DNA of 64,000 nt from Brachypodium distachyon (Eukaryota; Streptophyta; Magnoliopsida; Poales; Poaceae): contig NC_016131.3 in the NCBI RefSeq assembly GCF_000005505.3, positions 18,559,501 through 18,623,500 of the forward strand, read 5' to 3'. Below are positions 11,125-22,250 of this stretch, piece by piece (the first letter of the stretch is position 1; each line of letters starts with the position of its first letter). Both the position numbers and the translations under genes were made by a program. A model generated the notes under the pieces. The model was not told where the DNA came from. It did no database searches and saw only the letters and a list, made by a program, of their open reading frames with translations.

Positions 11125-14100
11125 ATGGCGTCTCGTGGCAACTTTGGCCCCGCCGCCGCCGGGCTGCTCTCCTTCGTGCTGCTCCTGCTGCAGGTCTCTG
11201 CGGGCGCGGCCGGCGACTGCCACTTCCCGGCCGTGTTCAACTTCGGCGACTCCAACTCGGACACGGGCGGGCTGTCGGCCCTCTTCGGGGCCGCGCCGCC
11301 GCCCAACGGCAGGACCTTCTTCGGCGCGCCCGCCGGCCGGTACTGCGACGGCCGCCTCGTCATCGACTTCATCGGTACGTACGCACAAGCTAGAGCGCTT
11401 CACGCGTCACGCCTTCACATCACCGTCGTTTATTACCTACTCCGTAGACCTCTCGCTCTCTGGCTTTCCCTCTTAATTTGGTCTTTCTGCACGGCTGCAC
11501 GTAGGGCCGCCCACGGGTTTGATAGTAAGACCAAAACCTACCGCCTTCAATACTTGCAGGGGCCAGTAAACGCTCGTAAACGTGGCCTTAATTCGTTCCA
11601 TGTGTGCAGTCAACAACGAATAGACACACGTCTTTTTCAGAGTTCTTGATGGAATACACAACTCGCAAATTCCTGGAGAAAAGATAACATTTTCTACTAC
11701 TAAGAAAATACTCACTCTACAAAACTTATGGACATGGACAGGCAGTTGCTGTGCATTGGCAGTAGCCTTTGTACGTCGTGCCGACCAGAGTTAACAAGTG
11801 TATATATTTGCGAGAAAGCTGCAAATACGAGGCTGTTAGTTTTACTCTCTGACACTGCCTGTTGGGGCAAGTGACGGAATGACTGCCGTAGGGTAAAAAG
11901 AAAAGAAGGGATGTCTCTTGAAAGCACCAACCAGAATAAGACTTTTCTGCTCCAAGAGTATCTGAATTTCATTTCTCGTGCTGCTCCGTTCTGGCTCCTC
12001 CTCCGGCCGGCTAGCTGGAACTAGAGCCAGCCACAGCCAGGCGACCCATCCGTGCCCGTGCCCCCGAGGCAAATGATGCCAAACGCCCATGCGTCCGTCC
12101 ATCCGGGGACCCGGAACGCAATCGATTGCAGTATCAGATATAGTAACTGTAGCTGCCTACAGACAGGATCCCGTTTTGGTGATTTTTATTCGCTGCAATT
12201 CCGACAGAAAGGCTAGTAACTTGCGCGAAGCATCTTTCGATGATCGACACGACCCCTGCGCCGGTTGCCCACGCGATCCTCACGGGGAAGATTTTTTTTT
12301 TTTTGTGTGTGTGTGTGTTGGGTTACAGCTGGAGAATACCACCATCATGTAACTACTCTTTTAGCTTTTCGTATGCTTCTGTTTTAGTTAACTGCACGTT
12401 GTCATTGCCGGTTGTTTATATGAAATCCCTCTTTTAATCCCCCCCAGAAAAGAAGGTTTTTCCTATGCTGATTCTCCTTTTCAACAATGGGATGCTGATT
12501 TTCCTTTTCGACAATGGGATGCTGATTTTCTTTCCAACAATGGGATGCTGATTTGAGATGAGTGACAGAAAGAAGCATTATGTTTAGGGGGGGCAGTAGT
12601 TTGATGGTGTCCAGTCTCCGGAAAAGGTTGAGGTGATGGGTTGCTAGAAAAAGAAAAATGGGGCTTCGAATGAAACGTGAGCAGCATGATGGCATCACAT
12701 ACTCTCACCGTCCCAAAATAACTGACGTGGGTTTGTATAAGAATCTATACAATTTAAGACACTTATTTTGGGACGAAGAGAGTATATGCCATGCAATGAT
12801 TATAATATCTATGCATGATCTGCCTTGAGTATTCTGCGTGGAGTTGAATGATTAATGGATGCGCTGGGGCACTGGCTCAGTAGAAAGCAGTGAATTAAGC
12901 GCGAAATATGCAGTGATGGGTAGAAACATAAATCAAATTACTAGTAATTTATCACTACAGGTTGCCAGAGTGCAACTCTTAATTTTTCTTTCTCCCTGGT
13001 ACTGCAGCTGAAAGCCTGGGAATACCTTACCTAAGCGCGTACCTCAACTCAGTGGGAAGCAACTTCTCACAGGGAGCCAATTTTGCGACAGCTGGCTCGT
13101 CGATCAGACGACAGAACACATCTCTGTTCCTCTCCGGTTTCAGTCCCATCTCCTTGGACGTGCAGTCCTGGGAATTTGAACAATTCATCAACAGAAGCCA
13201 GCTCGTTTACAACAATAAAGGTGATAATAACTAGATCAAACTCTGTCCATCTTAGTTGGTCTCAAGCAGAATTCAAGTTTCACTCTTAATCTGTGTTCTG
13301 TTTATTTTTCCTCTCGTTTAGGTGGTATCTACCGGGAGCTCCTGCCAAAGGCCGAGTACTTCTCGCAGGCACTTTACACCTTCGACATCGGCCAAAATGA
13401 CATCACTGCTGGTTACTTCGTAAACATGACGACTGAACAAGTCGTAGATTTCATTCCTGATCTCATGGAGAGGCTCACATCAATTATCCAGGTAAACTTA
13501 CACTACACATACATCACTAGCAACACTAGTATCTTACGTGACCAGGGCTGAACAACTGGTTGGAAAATCTATCTGCAGAGTGTGCACTGGCTCGGAGGAA
13601 GGTACTTCTGGATCCACAGCACAGGGCCCATCGGCTGCCTGCCTTACGCGCTGGTTCACCGTCCCGACATCGCCGAGCCCAAGGACGGCATCGGCTGCTC
13701 GGTCGCCTACAACAAGGCCGCGCAGGTTTTCAACCAGAGGCTGAAAGAAACCGTGGCTCGCCTCCGGAAAGCCTATCCTGACGCCGTGTTCACCTATGTT
13801 GATGTCTACACCGCCAAGTACAAGCTGATCAGCCAAGCCAGGAAGCTAGGTAATGCGCCATTACTGAACAATTGCTTAAGTGTAGCTGGTGCGTGTAGTG
13901 TGCTGAGGCTGGCGTGTTTGTCTGTCAGGCTTCGACGACCCTCTGCTCACCTGCTGCGGGCACGGTGCAGGCCGGTACAACTTCGACCAGAAGGTCGGGT
14001 GCGGCGGGAAGGTACAGGTGAACGGGACGTCGGTGCTGGTGGGGAATTCCTGCGATGACCCGTCCAGGAGGGTGAGCTGGGACGGCGTCCACTTCACAGA

Positions 14101-14197
14101 GGCTGCAAACAAGTTTGTGTTTGATCAGATCGTTGGCGGCGCGCTCTCGGACCCGCCAGTGCCTCTAAGACAGGCTTGCCGAAGCAAAGGGCAATGA
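11125..14197 (+). CDS. GDSL esterase/lipase, copy 1 of tandem pair
   Basis: Secreted plant SGNH hydrolase, ENOD8/FXG1-like group, cleaving ester bonds of lipids or cell-wall acyl groups. Five exons join in frame: 11125-11374, 13008-13220, 13322-13491, 13579-13849 and 13929-14197, giving 390 residues. A hydrophobic signal peptide (LLSFVLLLLQVSAGAAG) precedes block I, FNFGDSNSD, with the nucleophile Ser43; GDSN replaces GDSL, normal for this group. Block III is GQND in exon 3. Block V is WDGVHFTEA in exon 5 with the Asp and His of the triad. Intron 1 is about 1.63 kb and holds a minisatellite and a Stowaway MITE, whereas the same intron in copy 2 is 93 bp. The ATG at 11125 is favoured over an in-frame non-conserved extension upstream because the signal peptide follows it. 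Substrate unknown. Confidence 0.93.
12464..12556. repeat. Minisatellite in intron 1 of GDSL copy 1
   Basis: About 3.5 head-to-tail copies of a roughly 28-bp unit built on GGGATGCTGATTTTCCTTTT followed by CGACAAT. The third copy is shortened. It lies only in the intron and is absent from the sister gene. Confidence 0.75.
12702..12782. mobile_element. Stowaway MITE in intron 1 of GDSL copy 1
   Basis: 81 bp flanked by TA on both sides (12700-12701, 12783-12784). The left terminus contains CCGTCCCAAAATAA and the right terminus TTATTTTGGGACG, which form a hairpin. Tc1/Mariner-type Stowaway family. Confidence 0.8.
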
Positions 14198-14439
14198 ACT
14201 ATATAAGGGTGTATCATTGGTCAGGTTGGCTACGCTGTTGTTGCTGGCTTTTGTAAGTGTACATTGCTGAAACATGCTCGAGTCCTTTTGTTCCATGAGA
14301 AAGAGGGAAAACATCACATAAGATTGCGTGTCTTTAGAGTTCAGACAGTTGTTGATGCTGCCGTGTGCAGTCTATGCATGGCTTCGTGACCAGCACACAA
14401 GTCGAGACTAGTCACGAGTCAACGTCGCCTGCTTCCTTT

Positions 14440-14770
14440 TTTCCCCCATTGAAATGTCAGCTTCTGAAACCAATTCACATCATTTTCCGAAGAAGAAGTT
14501 GCTGCAGTATTTCGTCAGTTCCCGTGTCATTCTGCACTCTGCAGGAACCTTGACGGCAATGCGGCATATATCAAGCTGCTGTACATTGCCAGCTTCCGAA
14601 ACCTACTGGCCTGCTCGCTTTTTTCCCCATTGAAATGTCAGCTTCTGAATTTATTCCAAAAAAATGTCAGTTTCTGAATTTAATCCAAAAAATGTCAGCT
14701 TCTGAAACCTACTCACATGATTTTCTGAAGAAGAAGCTGCAGCAATATTTCATCGATTACCCGGATCAGT
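14440..14770 (+). repeat. Direct repeats between the two GDSL genes
   Basis: The motif CATTGAAATGTCAGCTTCTG occurs at about 14449 and 14627. Two further AAAATGTCAG.TTCTGAA copies lie near 14662 and 14691. The flanking TTTTTTCCCC and GAAGAAGAAG.TGCAGCA.TATTTC segments are also repeated. It looks like a local duplication of about 180 bp plus a short internal amplification. No coding sense. Confidence 0.6.
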
Positions 14771-14963
14771 CTGGGATGACAAGCTGCTGTACATGGTCAA
14801 TGGAAATTATGAAACGGATCTGAAACACTGGAAAGGGAAGCCTTCCCCGTCCCTGTCCAGCACCAGTCAAACACGGCACCAATGCCAGACGACTGTTCTC
14901 ACCTGGGGAGGATACAATCCTCGTCCCTGCCTCAGTGTCACCCACACAGGGAAGAAGTGGGGA

Positions 14964-16550
14964 ATGGCCTCGGCTCATGGCTGCACCACCATGGCGACCA
15001 CCAAATCCGTGCTGATATCCTTAGTGCTGGCGTTGTTGCAACTCTCCGCGATGGTGCGTTCCGATTCTCCATGCGACTTCCCGGCGATATTCAACTTCGG
15101 CGACTCCAACTCCGACACCGGCGGGCTGTCGGCTCTCTTCTCCGCGGTGCTGCCGCCCTACGGCCGCACCTTCTTCGGCATGCCCGCCGGCCGGTACAGC
15201 GACGGCCGCCTCACCATCGACTTCATGGGTTCGCGCATCATCTCGGTCATAGCTCCATGGTGTTTTGACTTTGACAGAGTTTTCTCGTTTGGTCCCTGAG
15301 CCTGACACTGTCACACTGCAGCTCAGAGCCTGGGACTGCGTTACCTCAGCGCGTACCTGGATTCGATCGGGAGCAACTTCACGCAGGGAGCCAACTTCGC
15401 GACGGCCGCCGCGACGATCAGGCGGGACAACGGGAGCATATTCGTGCAAGGCTACAGCCCCATTTCGCTGGTCGTGCAGACCTGGGAGTTCGAACAGTTC
15501 ATCAACAGAAGCAAGTTCGTCTACAGCAACATAGGTGAACACTGAACAGTATGCACAAATCAGAATCCAGTTCCATCGTATCCATGGGGGAAAGAAATTT
15601 AGATATCGATACTAAATTTGGCTTCTGCTTCTTGCTGTTCCTCCCTATACACGTGCAGGGGGGATTTACCGGGAGATCCTGCCGAAACCGGACTACTTCT
15701 CCAAGGCGCTGTACACCTTCGACATGGGCCAAAACGACCTCACCGTGGGGTACCTCACCAACATGACAACCGAACAGGTCGAGGCCTACGTCCCCGATGT
15801 CATGGAGAGGTTCGCCGAAGGCATCCAGGTGCAGCAGCTCACGCCCAGCACTCTAAAAAGTGCAAAGCCAAACTGGCGATTAATTATTAGTAATTCGGTT
15901 TTGCCTGGAGCATGCAGAGCGTGTACAGGCTTGGAGGGAGGTACTTCTGGGTGCACAACACGGCGCCGCTCGGCTGCCTGCCGTACGCCGTGGTGTTCCG
16001 CCCTGACCTCGCCGAGGAGAAGGACGGCGCCGGCTGCTCCGTGGCCTTGAACAGGGGCGCCCAGTTCTTCAACGCGCGGCTGAACGAGACCGTGGCCCGC
16101 CTCAGGGCGGCACTCCCCGACGCCGCCTTCACCTACGTCGACGTCTACTCCGCCAAGTACAAGCTCATCAGCCAGGCCAAGAAGCTCGGTGAGATCCCCC
16201 CCATGACCGGCAAACACTAGCCAGCTGCGTGTTAAATCGAAGGGAAATTTGGGAGTTAAACTTGTTTGGAATTTGCAGGTTTCGGGGACCCTCCTCTGCG
16301 GGCGTGCTGCGGGTACGGCGGCGGGGAGTATAACCTCGACAGGGACATCCGGTGCGGCGCGAGGGCCGAGGTGAACGGCACGTCGGTGCTGGTGGGGAAG
16401 TCGTGCGAGGACCCGTCCAGGAGCGTGAACTGGGACGGCATCCACTTCACCGAGGCCGGGAACAAGTTCGTGTTTGATCAGATCGTCGACGGCGTTCTCT
16501 CTGACCCGCCCGTGCCGCTGAGGCGGGCGTGCCAGGGCAAAGGGCGATGA
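14964..16550 (+). CDS. GDSL esterase/lipase, copy 2 of tandem pair
   Basis: Paralogue of the gene at 11125 in the same orientation, 0.77 kb downstream. Exons 14964-15228, 15322-15534, 15659-15828, 15918-16188 and 16279-16550 join in frame to 396 residues. Exons 2, 3 and 4 have exactly the same lengths (213, 170, 271) and phases as in copy 1, which proves duplication. Block I is FNFGDSNSDTGG, block III GQND, block V WDGIHFTEA, so the Ser-Asp-His triad is intact. Two in-frame Met codons are possible: 14964 and 14991. The second has the better context (ACCATGG) and is followed at once by the signal peptide MATTKSVLISLVLALLQLSA, so it may be the true start, giving 387 residues. Introns are short and free of transposons. 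Substrate unknown. Confidence 0.93.
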
Positions 16551-19079
16551 TGAGCAACCTCGTTGTGTATGCGTACTCGTGAGTTGTACTTGTAACGAGG
16601 AAAACCACACTGGTAAAGAAAATGAGCATATAAATTTAGTGAGCGTACATATGGCCACGACGGAACTGGGGTGCGTTTTGCACTTTACGAGTACCTTCAC
16701 GGTGTGTGCCAAATAGTGGTGAGCACATAAATCGTTTTTTAACATTGTGAGCAGTTGCTAAATCAGAAAATTTTGAAACCTGTTCTTCTACTTGCTCCGG
16801 TGCTAAATTGCAATAACTAATAAAATAATCAACGAGGAATTTTACAGTACCATAGAGAAGGGTAGGAGTACCAAGTAAATCTAACCGTTCGATTTAAGGG
16901 GTGACTTAGACATTTTGCACATGGTAATCTAGATTTTGCGCACAGTAATTTGGGCTTTCCTTTCCTTTTTTTTTGCGCTGGAGCTTTCCTTTCCTATTCA
17001 ACCGTCTCGCACCGCGGCCGCGCCCTTCGTGCCGAGCACGCCGCCGATGGCCCAACGCCTATCCCATCTGCACACCATCACGTGTGCTGCCCCCTCCGCA
17101 CGCATTGCCAGCCGCTCCAGGTCGACGACTGCAGATCAAGAAAATGAGAAAGCAGGAAGCCATAGCTAGATCGCTTAACCACTGATCAATCTATTCTCTC
17201 TTCTCCACGATTTCTTACGGTTTAATTTACACAAATTATTTTTTGTTTGCGCTCTGCTCACAACCAGAGAATAATCTGATTCAATGTTTGATGAGGAATG
17301 GCTAAACGTGAATCGTACAGAGGGACACTAGTTACATTCAAGAGCCTGGCAAGGTTTTTAGTCGAGATGTTGTCTTCAGATTCATAATTACTCTGGCAGT
17401 GCCTGCACTTAGAGTTGCGATGGCGCAGAATAGTCAGGTCACCCAGCTCGCACACGGTGGCACGCTGCACCTCGACCGACTTTAGCCTCAGAAGAGAGCC
17501 CCGCCGACTGAACCGTCCTTGATCCCTCCCCGCTCACAGGTGCACCGTGCCGGAGCTCCGCCGGGCCGCCGCATCTCTTCGCCCAGGGATTAAGGTTTAA
17601 TTAGCAGGAATTTTGATTCTATCTTGAAGGTTGATCGATACCCAGCGATCAAGTACAGTTTCCAAAAGTACTGATTAATTAAATACTTAGTAAATTTTTG
17701 ATTTGATTACGGTTTTGCCCCTAACAACATGGTACTCTCTAGTTTCTGTAGATGGTACTCCATAGGACTCTTGCTGGAGTACCAAGTAAAATTAGCCGTT
17801 AGATTTGGATGGATAGACGGTTTATATTTATCTCGGGATACCGTAAAAGAACTCTAATCAACGGGCTTAGGTGCGATCAGGCGAAGAGTTGGAGAAGAGG
17901 GAGAGTGCACGTGCAGATTTTTGGGTTTTGTTTATTACCTTGTGGGTCCCATAGAAGAAAATTTAGCATTTCGCTACACTAGGGAGAAGATGGGAATTTA
18001 ACACCGGTGCCACATTGCAGATTTTTGGTGAATTTGGTTTGGCGCACTGTGGATGCTCTTACGTACTGTCGGAAGCTGAATTTCGGAAACGCATACTGAA
18101 CTGGAGTGCCTCAAACGATGAAATTGTTGTAGAAGGGTATGCAAGCAGCTGGTGATGGGGTGGCCACAATTTGTTTTTATTTTCATTTTTTATCATGAGC
18201 ATGTCTTTTTTTTTCTAGCGATTGTTCTATTTATTCCTCCTTGCAATCCAAAACCCTAGCGACCGCGGGGAAGAATGAGCCATTGATGGTGTGATTTTTG
18301 TCACTTTTCTAGCGATTGTTCTCTTTAGTCCTCCTTGCAATCCAAATTTTGTGATGGCATCAACACGGTCTACTCCACGGAGTACATCTCACGGTTGGTA
18401 CTATCATTATTTTGGTTTTCTTTCTCATCGTTCTATAATTAATCAACGATTTGACAACCTTCCTTGCACGAGGTTTGTGCCCGGTCATAGTGTATTTACC
18501 GATCTTAGGTTCTCACTGTTTGAGGTGAGCGACTCATGCGGCCATTCAAAACCTATAAGGTTGGTCCAGTTTGCGCATGTCTGGTCTTTTGCAGTTCCAT
18601 CACCGGAGACATGCAAAGATATCCATATATGGATGACAGATACAGTGATTTTGATTTGAAGCATTTTGATGAACTTTTAGCTTTATAAGGAATCTTGTTG
18701 TTGGTTTTCGTTTTAGTTTATTCAATAATCATTATATTTGTGTGTTGAATCACTGAGTTGGATGTTTCTAAGAAAAAAACACCTTTACTTCCGTAGGATG
18801 ACCCTAACATTTGCTTTGTTTGTTTTGTGCCTACAAGAAAATTCAGATGTCTTTCCGCCATTGCCACACAAAGCTTTTTCCAGAATCATCATGTGGAAAT
18901 ATTGAATGGTAACACAAGGAGCTTCAAGATGAAAACTGGATTAAGGTGGTCAAGCTCGTCGATGCAAACTCACGCGATATTTAGAGCTTACCGACATGGC
19001 AACCATTCTTAGCCGGATCCATCTCAACCTAGAGGCCCTATCCCATCACATGGTTATGGACCACTCGTGGGGAGTACAC
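16551..19079. other. Intergenic, repeat-rich, no gene recognised
   Basis: Two similar segments in the same orientation, GGAGTACCAAGTAAA followed by a CCGTT.GATTT block, lie at about 16866 and 17778. TTTTAC.GTA.C sequences in opposite orientation sit near 16842 and 17845, suggesting a roughly 1-kb degenerate repeat element. At 18206-18255 and 18301-18350 a stretch containing TCTAGCGATTGTTCT and CCTCCTTGCAATCCAAA is duplicated in direct orientation. The open frame 18291-18659 has no recognisable features and its first part is made by this duplication. Confidence 0.4.
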
Positions 19080-19082
19080 TTA

Positions 19083-20999
19083 GGGTGTGTTTGGCAGCCC
19101 AGGTGAATTCAGAATTCACATCTCATCCCATACAAGCTGACCCTAGCCAAGTCGAGCTCAGATTTTCACATGTGTTTGGCAGCCTGTATCTGCTGAGATA
19201 TGATGAGTTGAGATGTTGTTTGGTGGGCTGTGTCTATTTAGGCATGTTGAACTCAGACTTTGTTTGGTAGAGTGTGTGTGAGTAAGATGTGACTTGGTTG
19301 CGATGACCACATAAACTTATTCAAATTTCATCCATTACATCATAAATTCAAAACATAAGCAAGTAGTCCCCGCAAAAAAAAACATAAGCAAATATACAAC
19401 ACCAAAATACCGCAAAATGATATATTACCAAGGCTCACTTCAGTACATAATTCAGCATGTCAACAGCACCAAAATATATAAAAGCTAACATAGGAAATTC
19501 GTCCAAATAACCAAGTCTGCATCATAATATACTAGGCATTACAAAAGATATAGATTTTGAAGTTGCATCAACTCACAACAAGTCAAACAAGATCAGGATT
19601 TTGGGTATCATGGGCTGACCCCTCCAGACCAGCAAGTACACAGGTAAACTTTAAATCAAAGTCTACCGCAGCCATAACATTTTTGGTATTACCATCTTTT
19701 CTACCCCTAAAGGCGGCCGAGATTTTTGCTGGGACTCTAGCCATGACATGTGTTCCATCAATTGCTCCAATACAATCCTAGTTCATAAATATGTAAGAAT
19801 GAAGAGTGGAGGGAGGAAGAGATAAATATATAGAGTTTTGCAAATAAAAGTAGGTTACCTTGAAGTAAGGATTGAAGCGGGTGTTCTCCTGAATTTTAGG
19901 GTGTATATTAGTGGAGGGAGGACGGATCATCTCACCTCGTAACTCTCCAACAGCATACAACACAGCCTTAAAATACCTACTTATTACTTCAATAGATCTT
20001 TTAAAAATCGGTTGAAGAGCTCGAAACCTTGTGTTGTGGCCAACTACCAGGAGAAACATGGCTACTTGTTCCTCAATGGAAGTATGAATACTATCTTTCA
20101 ATAATTCTCTCTCTCTAAACAAATTGCACAAGCGAAAAAAGGGAGCTCTTTTCATTCTTAGCTGATTTGAGCAATTTGTGTCGGTAGAATGATAGATATA
20201 TCTCAAGTTAGATTCCCTAGCTATATCCATATCAATCCTACGATCTAATAACATCGGAGTTTGGTTTCTAGCTCTCCTTGAGATAAAAATCATGTAGGCT
20301 CCCAATGTAGCTCCAAGGCCGGCTGCTTTCATGATTAGTTGACGACGTTTTTTTGCCAAATCATCCATCTAAAGAAACCAAAACAAATTATTTTCACACA
20401 ACGGAATGAAACAAACATGACATAGAAAATATTCATCATCATCCATACAATTGCGTAGAATAAAACCCTACTGTCCACACCATTAAACTCTGAACAAATC
20501 ACTTCTAATCCACACAGATTATTGCAAAGAAACAGAGGGAGATAACACGGCTAAAATACCTCAGATGACGTGGGAGTAGAGGTCGGGGACGGGGACGGCG
20601 GGGTCGCGCGAGGTCGGGGACGGCGGGGACGGCAGGGACGGCCCGCGGCGGGACGGCAGGCGCCGAACGAGGACCAGCCGCGGCGGCGGGATTTGGGGGG
20701 GGGGGAGTGGCAGCTGGGTCGAGTGAGGAGGCGCAGGTGGGGGAAAGAAATTCGAGGATGGAGGGGTGCACGAGGTGCCCTAGCGCGGGGCAGAGCGAGA
20801 TATTTTTTCGGGTTCAACTCAGCCAGGCTCACATGCGAAGCTCGTTTTCTGCTTCACAACCGGGCCAGGCTGAGGGCTCTTTTTTGTATTAGGTGGGCTT
20901 AGCCCTGCGTGGCCACCCGACCTAACAAACACGCTCTCAGGTGGTAACAGTGGGACGAGGAGAGATTTTCTGGGTTTACTCAGTCCACCAAACACACCC
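19083..20999 (-). mobile_element. PIF/Harbinger DNA transposon, 1.9 kb, internally degraded
   Basis: Terminal inverted repeats begin GGGTGTGTTTGG at both ends. TTA target duplications lie at 19080-19082 and 21000-21002, the hallmark of this superfamily. A disrupted transposase gene lies on the minus strand inside, with a G+C-rich leader near 20560-20830. No second Myb-like ORF was found, so the element would depend on others to move. Confidence 0.85.
19600..20368 (-). pseudogene. Truncated Harbinger transposase (HARBI1-like nuclease)
   Basis: From the ATG at 20368 the frame gives a helical N-terminal region (MDDLAKKRRQLIMKAAGLGA). The middle shows VAMFLLVVGHNTRFR and IEVISRYFKAVLYAV, typical of plant PIF transposases. 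After a probable intron (about 19781-19857) the minus strand reads DCIGAIDGTHV, with the first catalytic Asp, then NTKNVMAAVDFDLKF and GSAHDT, with the second Asp. A stop follows soon after NPDLV, and the segment that should supply the third acidic residue is missing. I therefore call it inactive. Family membership is clear; the exact intron border is not. Confidence 0.75.
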
Positions 21000-21002
21000 T
21001 TA

Positions 21003-22250
21003 TAGCTTAGCCTGCTCAACACAATTCAATATTCTATGGATCCCATACCAAAATTTTGACTACAAAGATTTAGGAGGCCCACGCTAAGTGTAAAGTCTTT
21101 TTTATGGTGTGTCTCATGCAACAGAATCCTCATTAGAAGATTGCATTAGAGACGGCCTCATGCCTGGACATGCTAGCCTCATTCACCTTGGAGGTTCGCC
21201 AATCGGTGCATCTTTGGGTAAATGATAGTCTCACGAGTGTCTTCATGGGACACTTCCTGTATTGATGCTTGGTGGAACAGATCCTGTTGTGGCATCGACA
21301 GCAAGCTGACAGGCAAGTGTAGCGGCCATCTATTATAGGTCATGTTGAATGTTTGGAAAGAACCTAATCGCCAATTCTTTAGACTTTAGAGGTGGCCCAC
21401 CTCGTGTTAGAGGATACCAACTGGTAGGGACTTGCATCGATGCACCCAATGCGTCACCGTAAGCCAAACAAATAATAAACATGTGCTATTTCTAGTTAGA
21501 GGATACCAACTGGTCGGGTTTTCAACATGTTCCATCATAAAACATGTCCCTCGGTGCATATATTTTCTCAAGTTCTCTATTGGAAAGCTAGCACTTTCAC
21601 AAGTTGCTTGAAAAAGAGCATATACAAACGACTTGACCACCAATGCAAAACACAACTAAAGAACACATGTTGCTTGAAAAAGAGCGACTTGACCACCAAT
21701 GCAAAACACAACTAAAGAACACATGCCAGATGAGTGATACGATGAAGAATTAAAATCCACCTCACATGGCAGGTCAAAATAGTCAATCTGATTCCGTACT
21801 CAAATAAAGATGGTGCCAATGATATCACTTTAGTGCTCAATTCACTGTGATGCAGTCACGGAAATTTGCTTGGGCACTAAATAAATACGAAATGTATATT
21901 TTTACAAGGCAATGTTTTGGTAAAATCTCGTGAGGAATATCTAAATTATGACATGAACCCAAAAAAACTCGTACTCCCTCCGATCCATATTAGTTGTCAA
22001 AATATTACATGTATCTAGATGTTTTTTAGTCATAGATACATCCATATTTGGTAAATTTGAGTCAATTAATATGAATAGGAAGGAATATTTCTCAAATGGA
22101 GTTCGACTGCAAAGGAGAATTTTAGAACTAATCGTGAGCGTTGATTTTAGATCTGGCCATGCCCTCCGATCGGTTCCTCCCCTGAGTCGTCTCCAGTCAC
22201 TCCGCTCGCCAAAACCTCCGTCCGACGCCATCCCTAGCCGTCGCGCTACC
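21003..22250. other. Intergenic, upstream of AKAP17A-like gene
   Basis: Contains a local duplication at about 21600-21725, in which TTGCTTGAAAAAGAGC and GACTTGACCACCAATGCAAA blocks occur twice. TAGAGGATACCAACTGGT appears at 21408 and 21497. A Stowaway-like MITE lies at 21974-22083. The rest is unrecognised. Confidence 0.45.
21974..22083. mobile_element. Stowaway-like MITE upstream of the AKAP17A-like gene
   Basis: Begins with TA then CTCCCTCCGATCCATATTAG. The core contains ACATGTATCTAGATG and the right end is AGGAAGGAATA, an imperfect inverted match. It lies about 170 bp before the start codon, so it may contribute promoter sequence. Confidence 0.7.

Noticed and set aside
10586..11476. Long plus-strand open frame of 296 codons before and across the first GDSL exon
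   Set aside because: Pro/Ser/Arg low-complexity translation in a C-rich promoter. The true exon with signal peptide and GDSN motif uses another frame.
12292..12320. T and GT run in GDSL intron as possible SINE or LINE tail
   Set aside because: No target duplication or element body on either side; treated as simple sequence.
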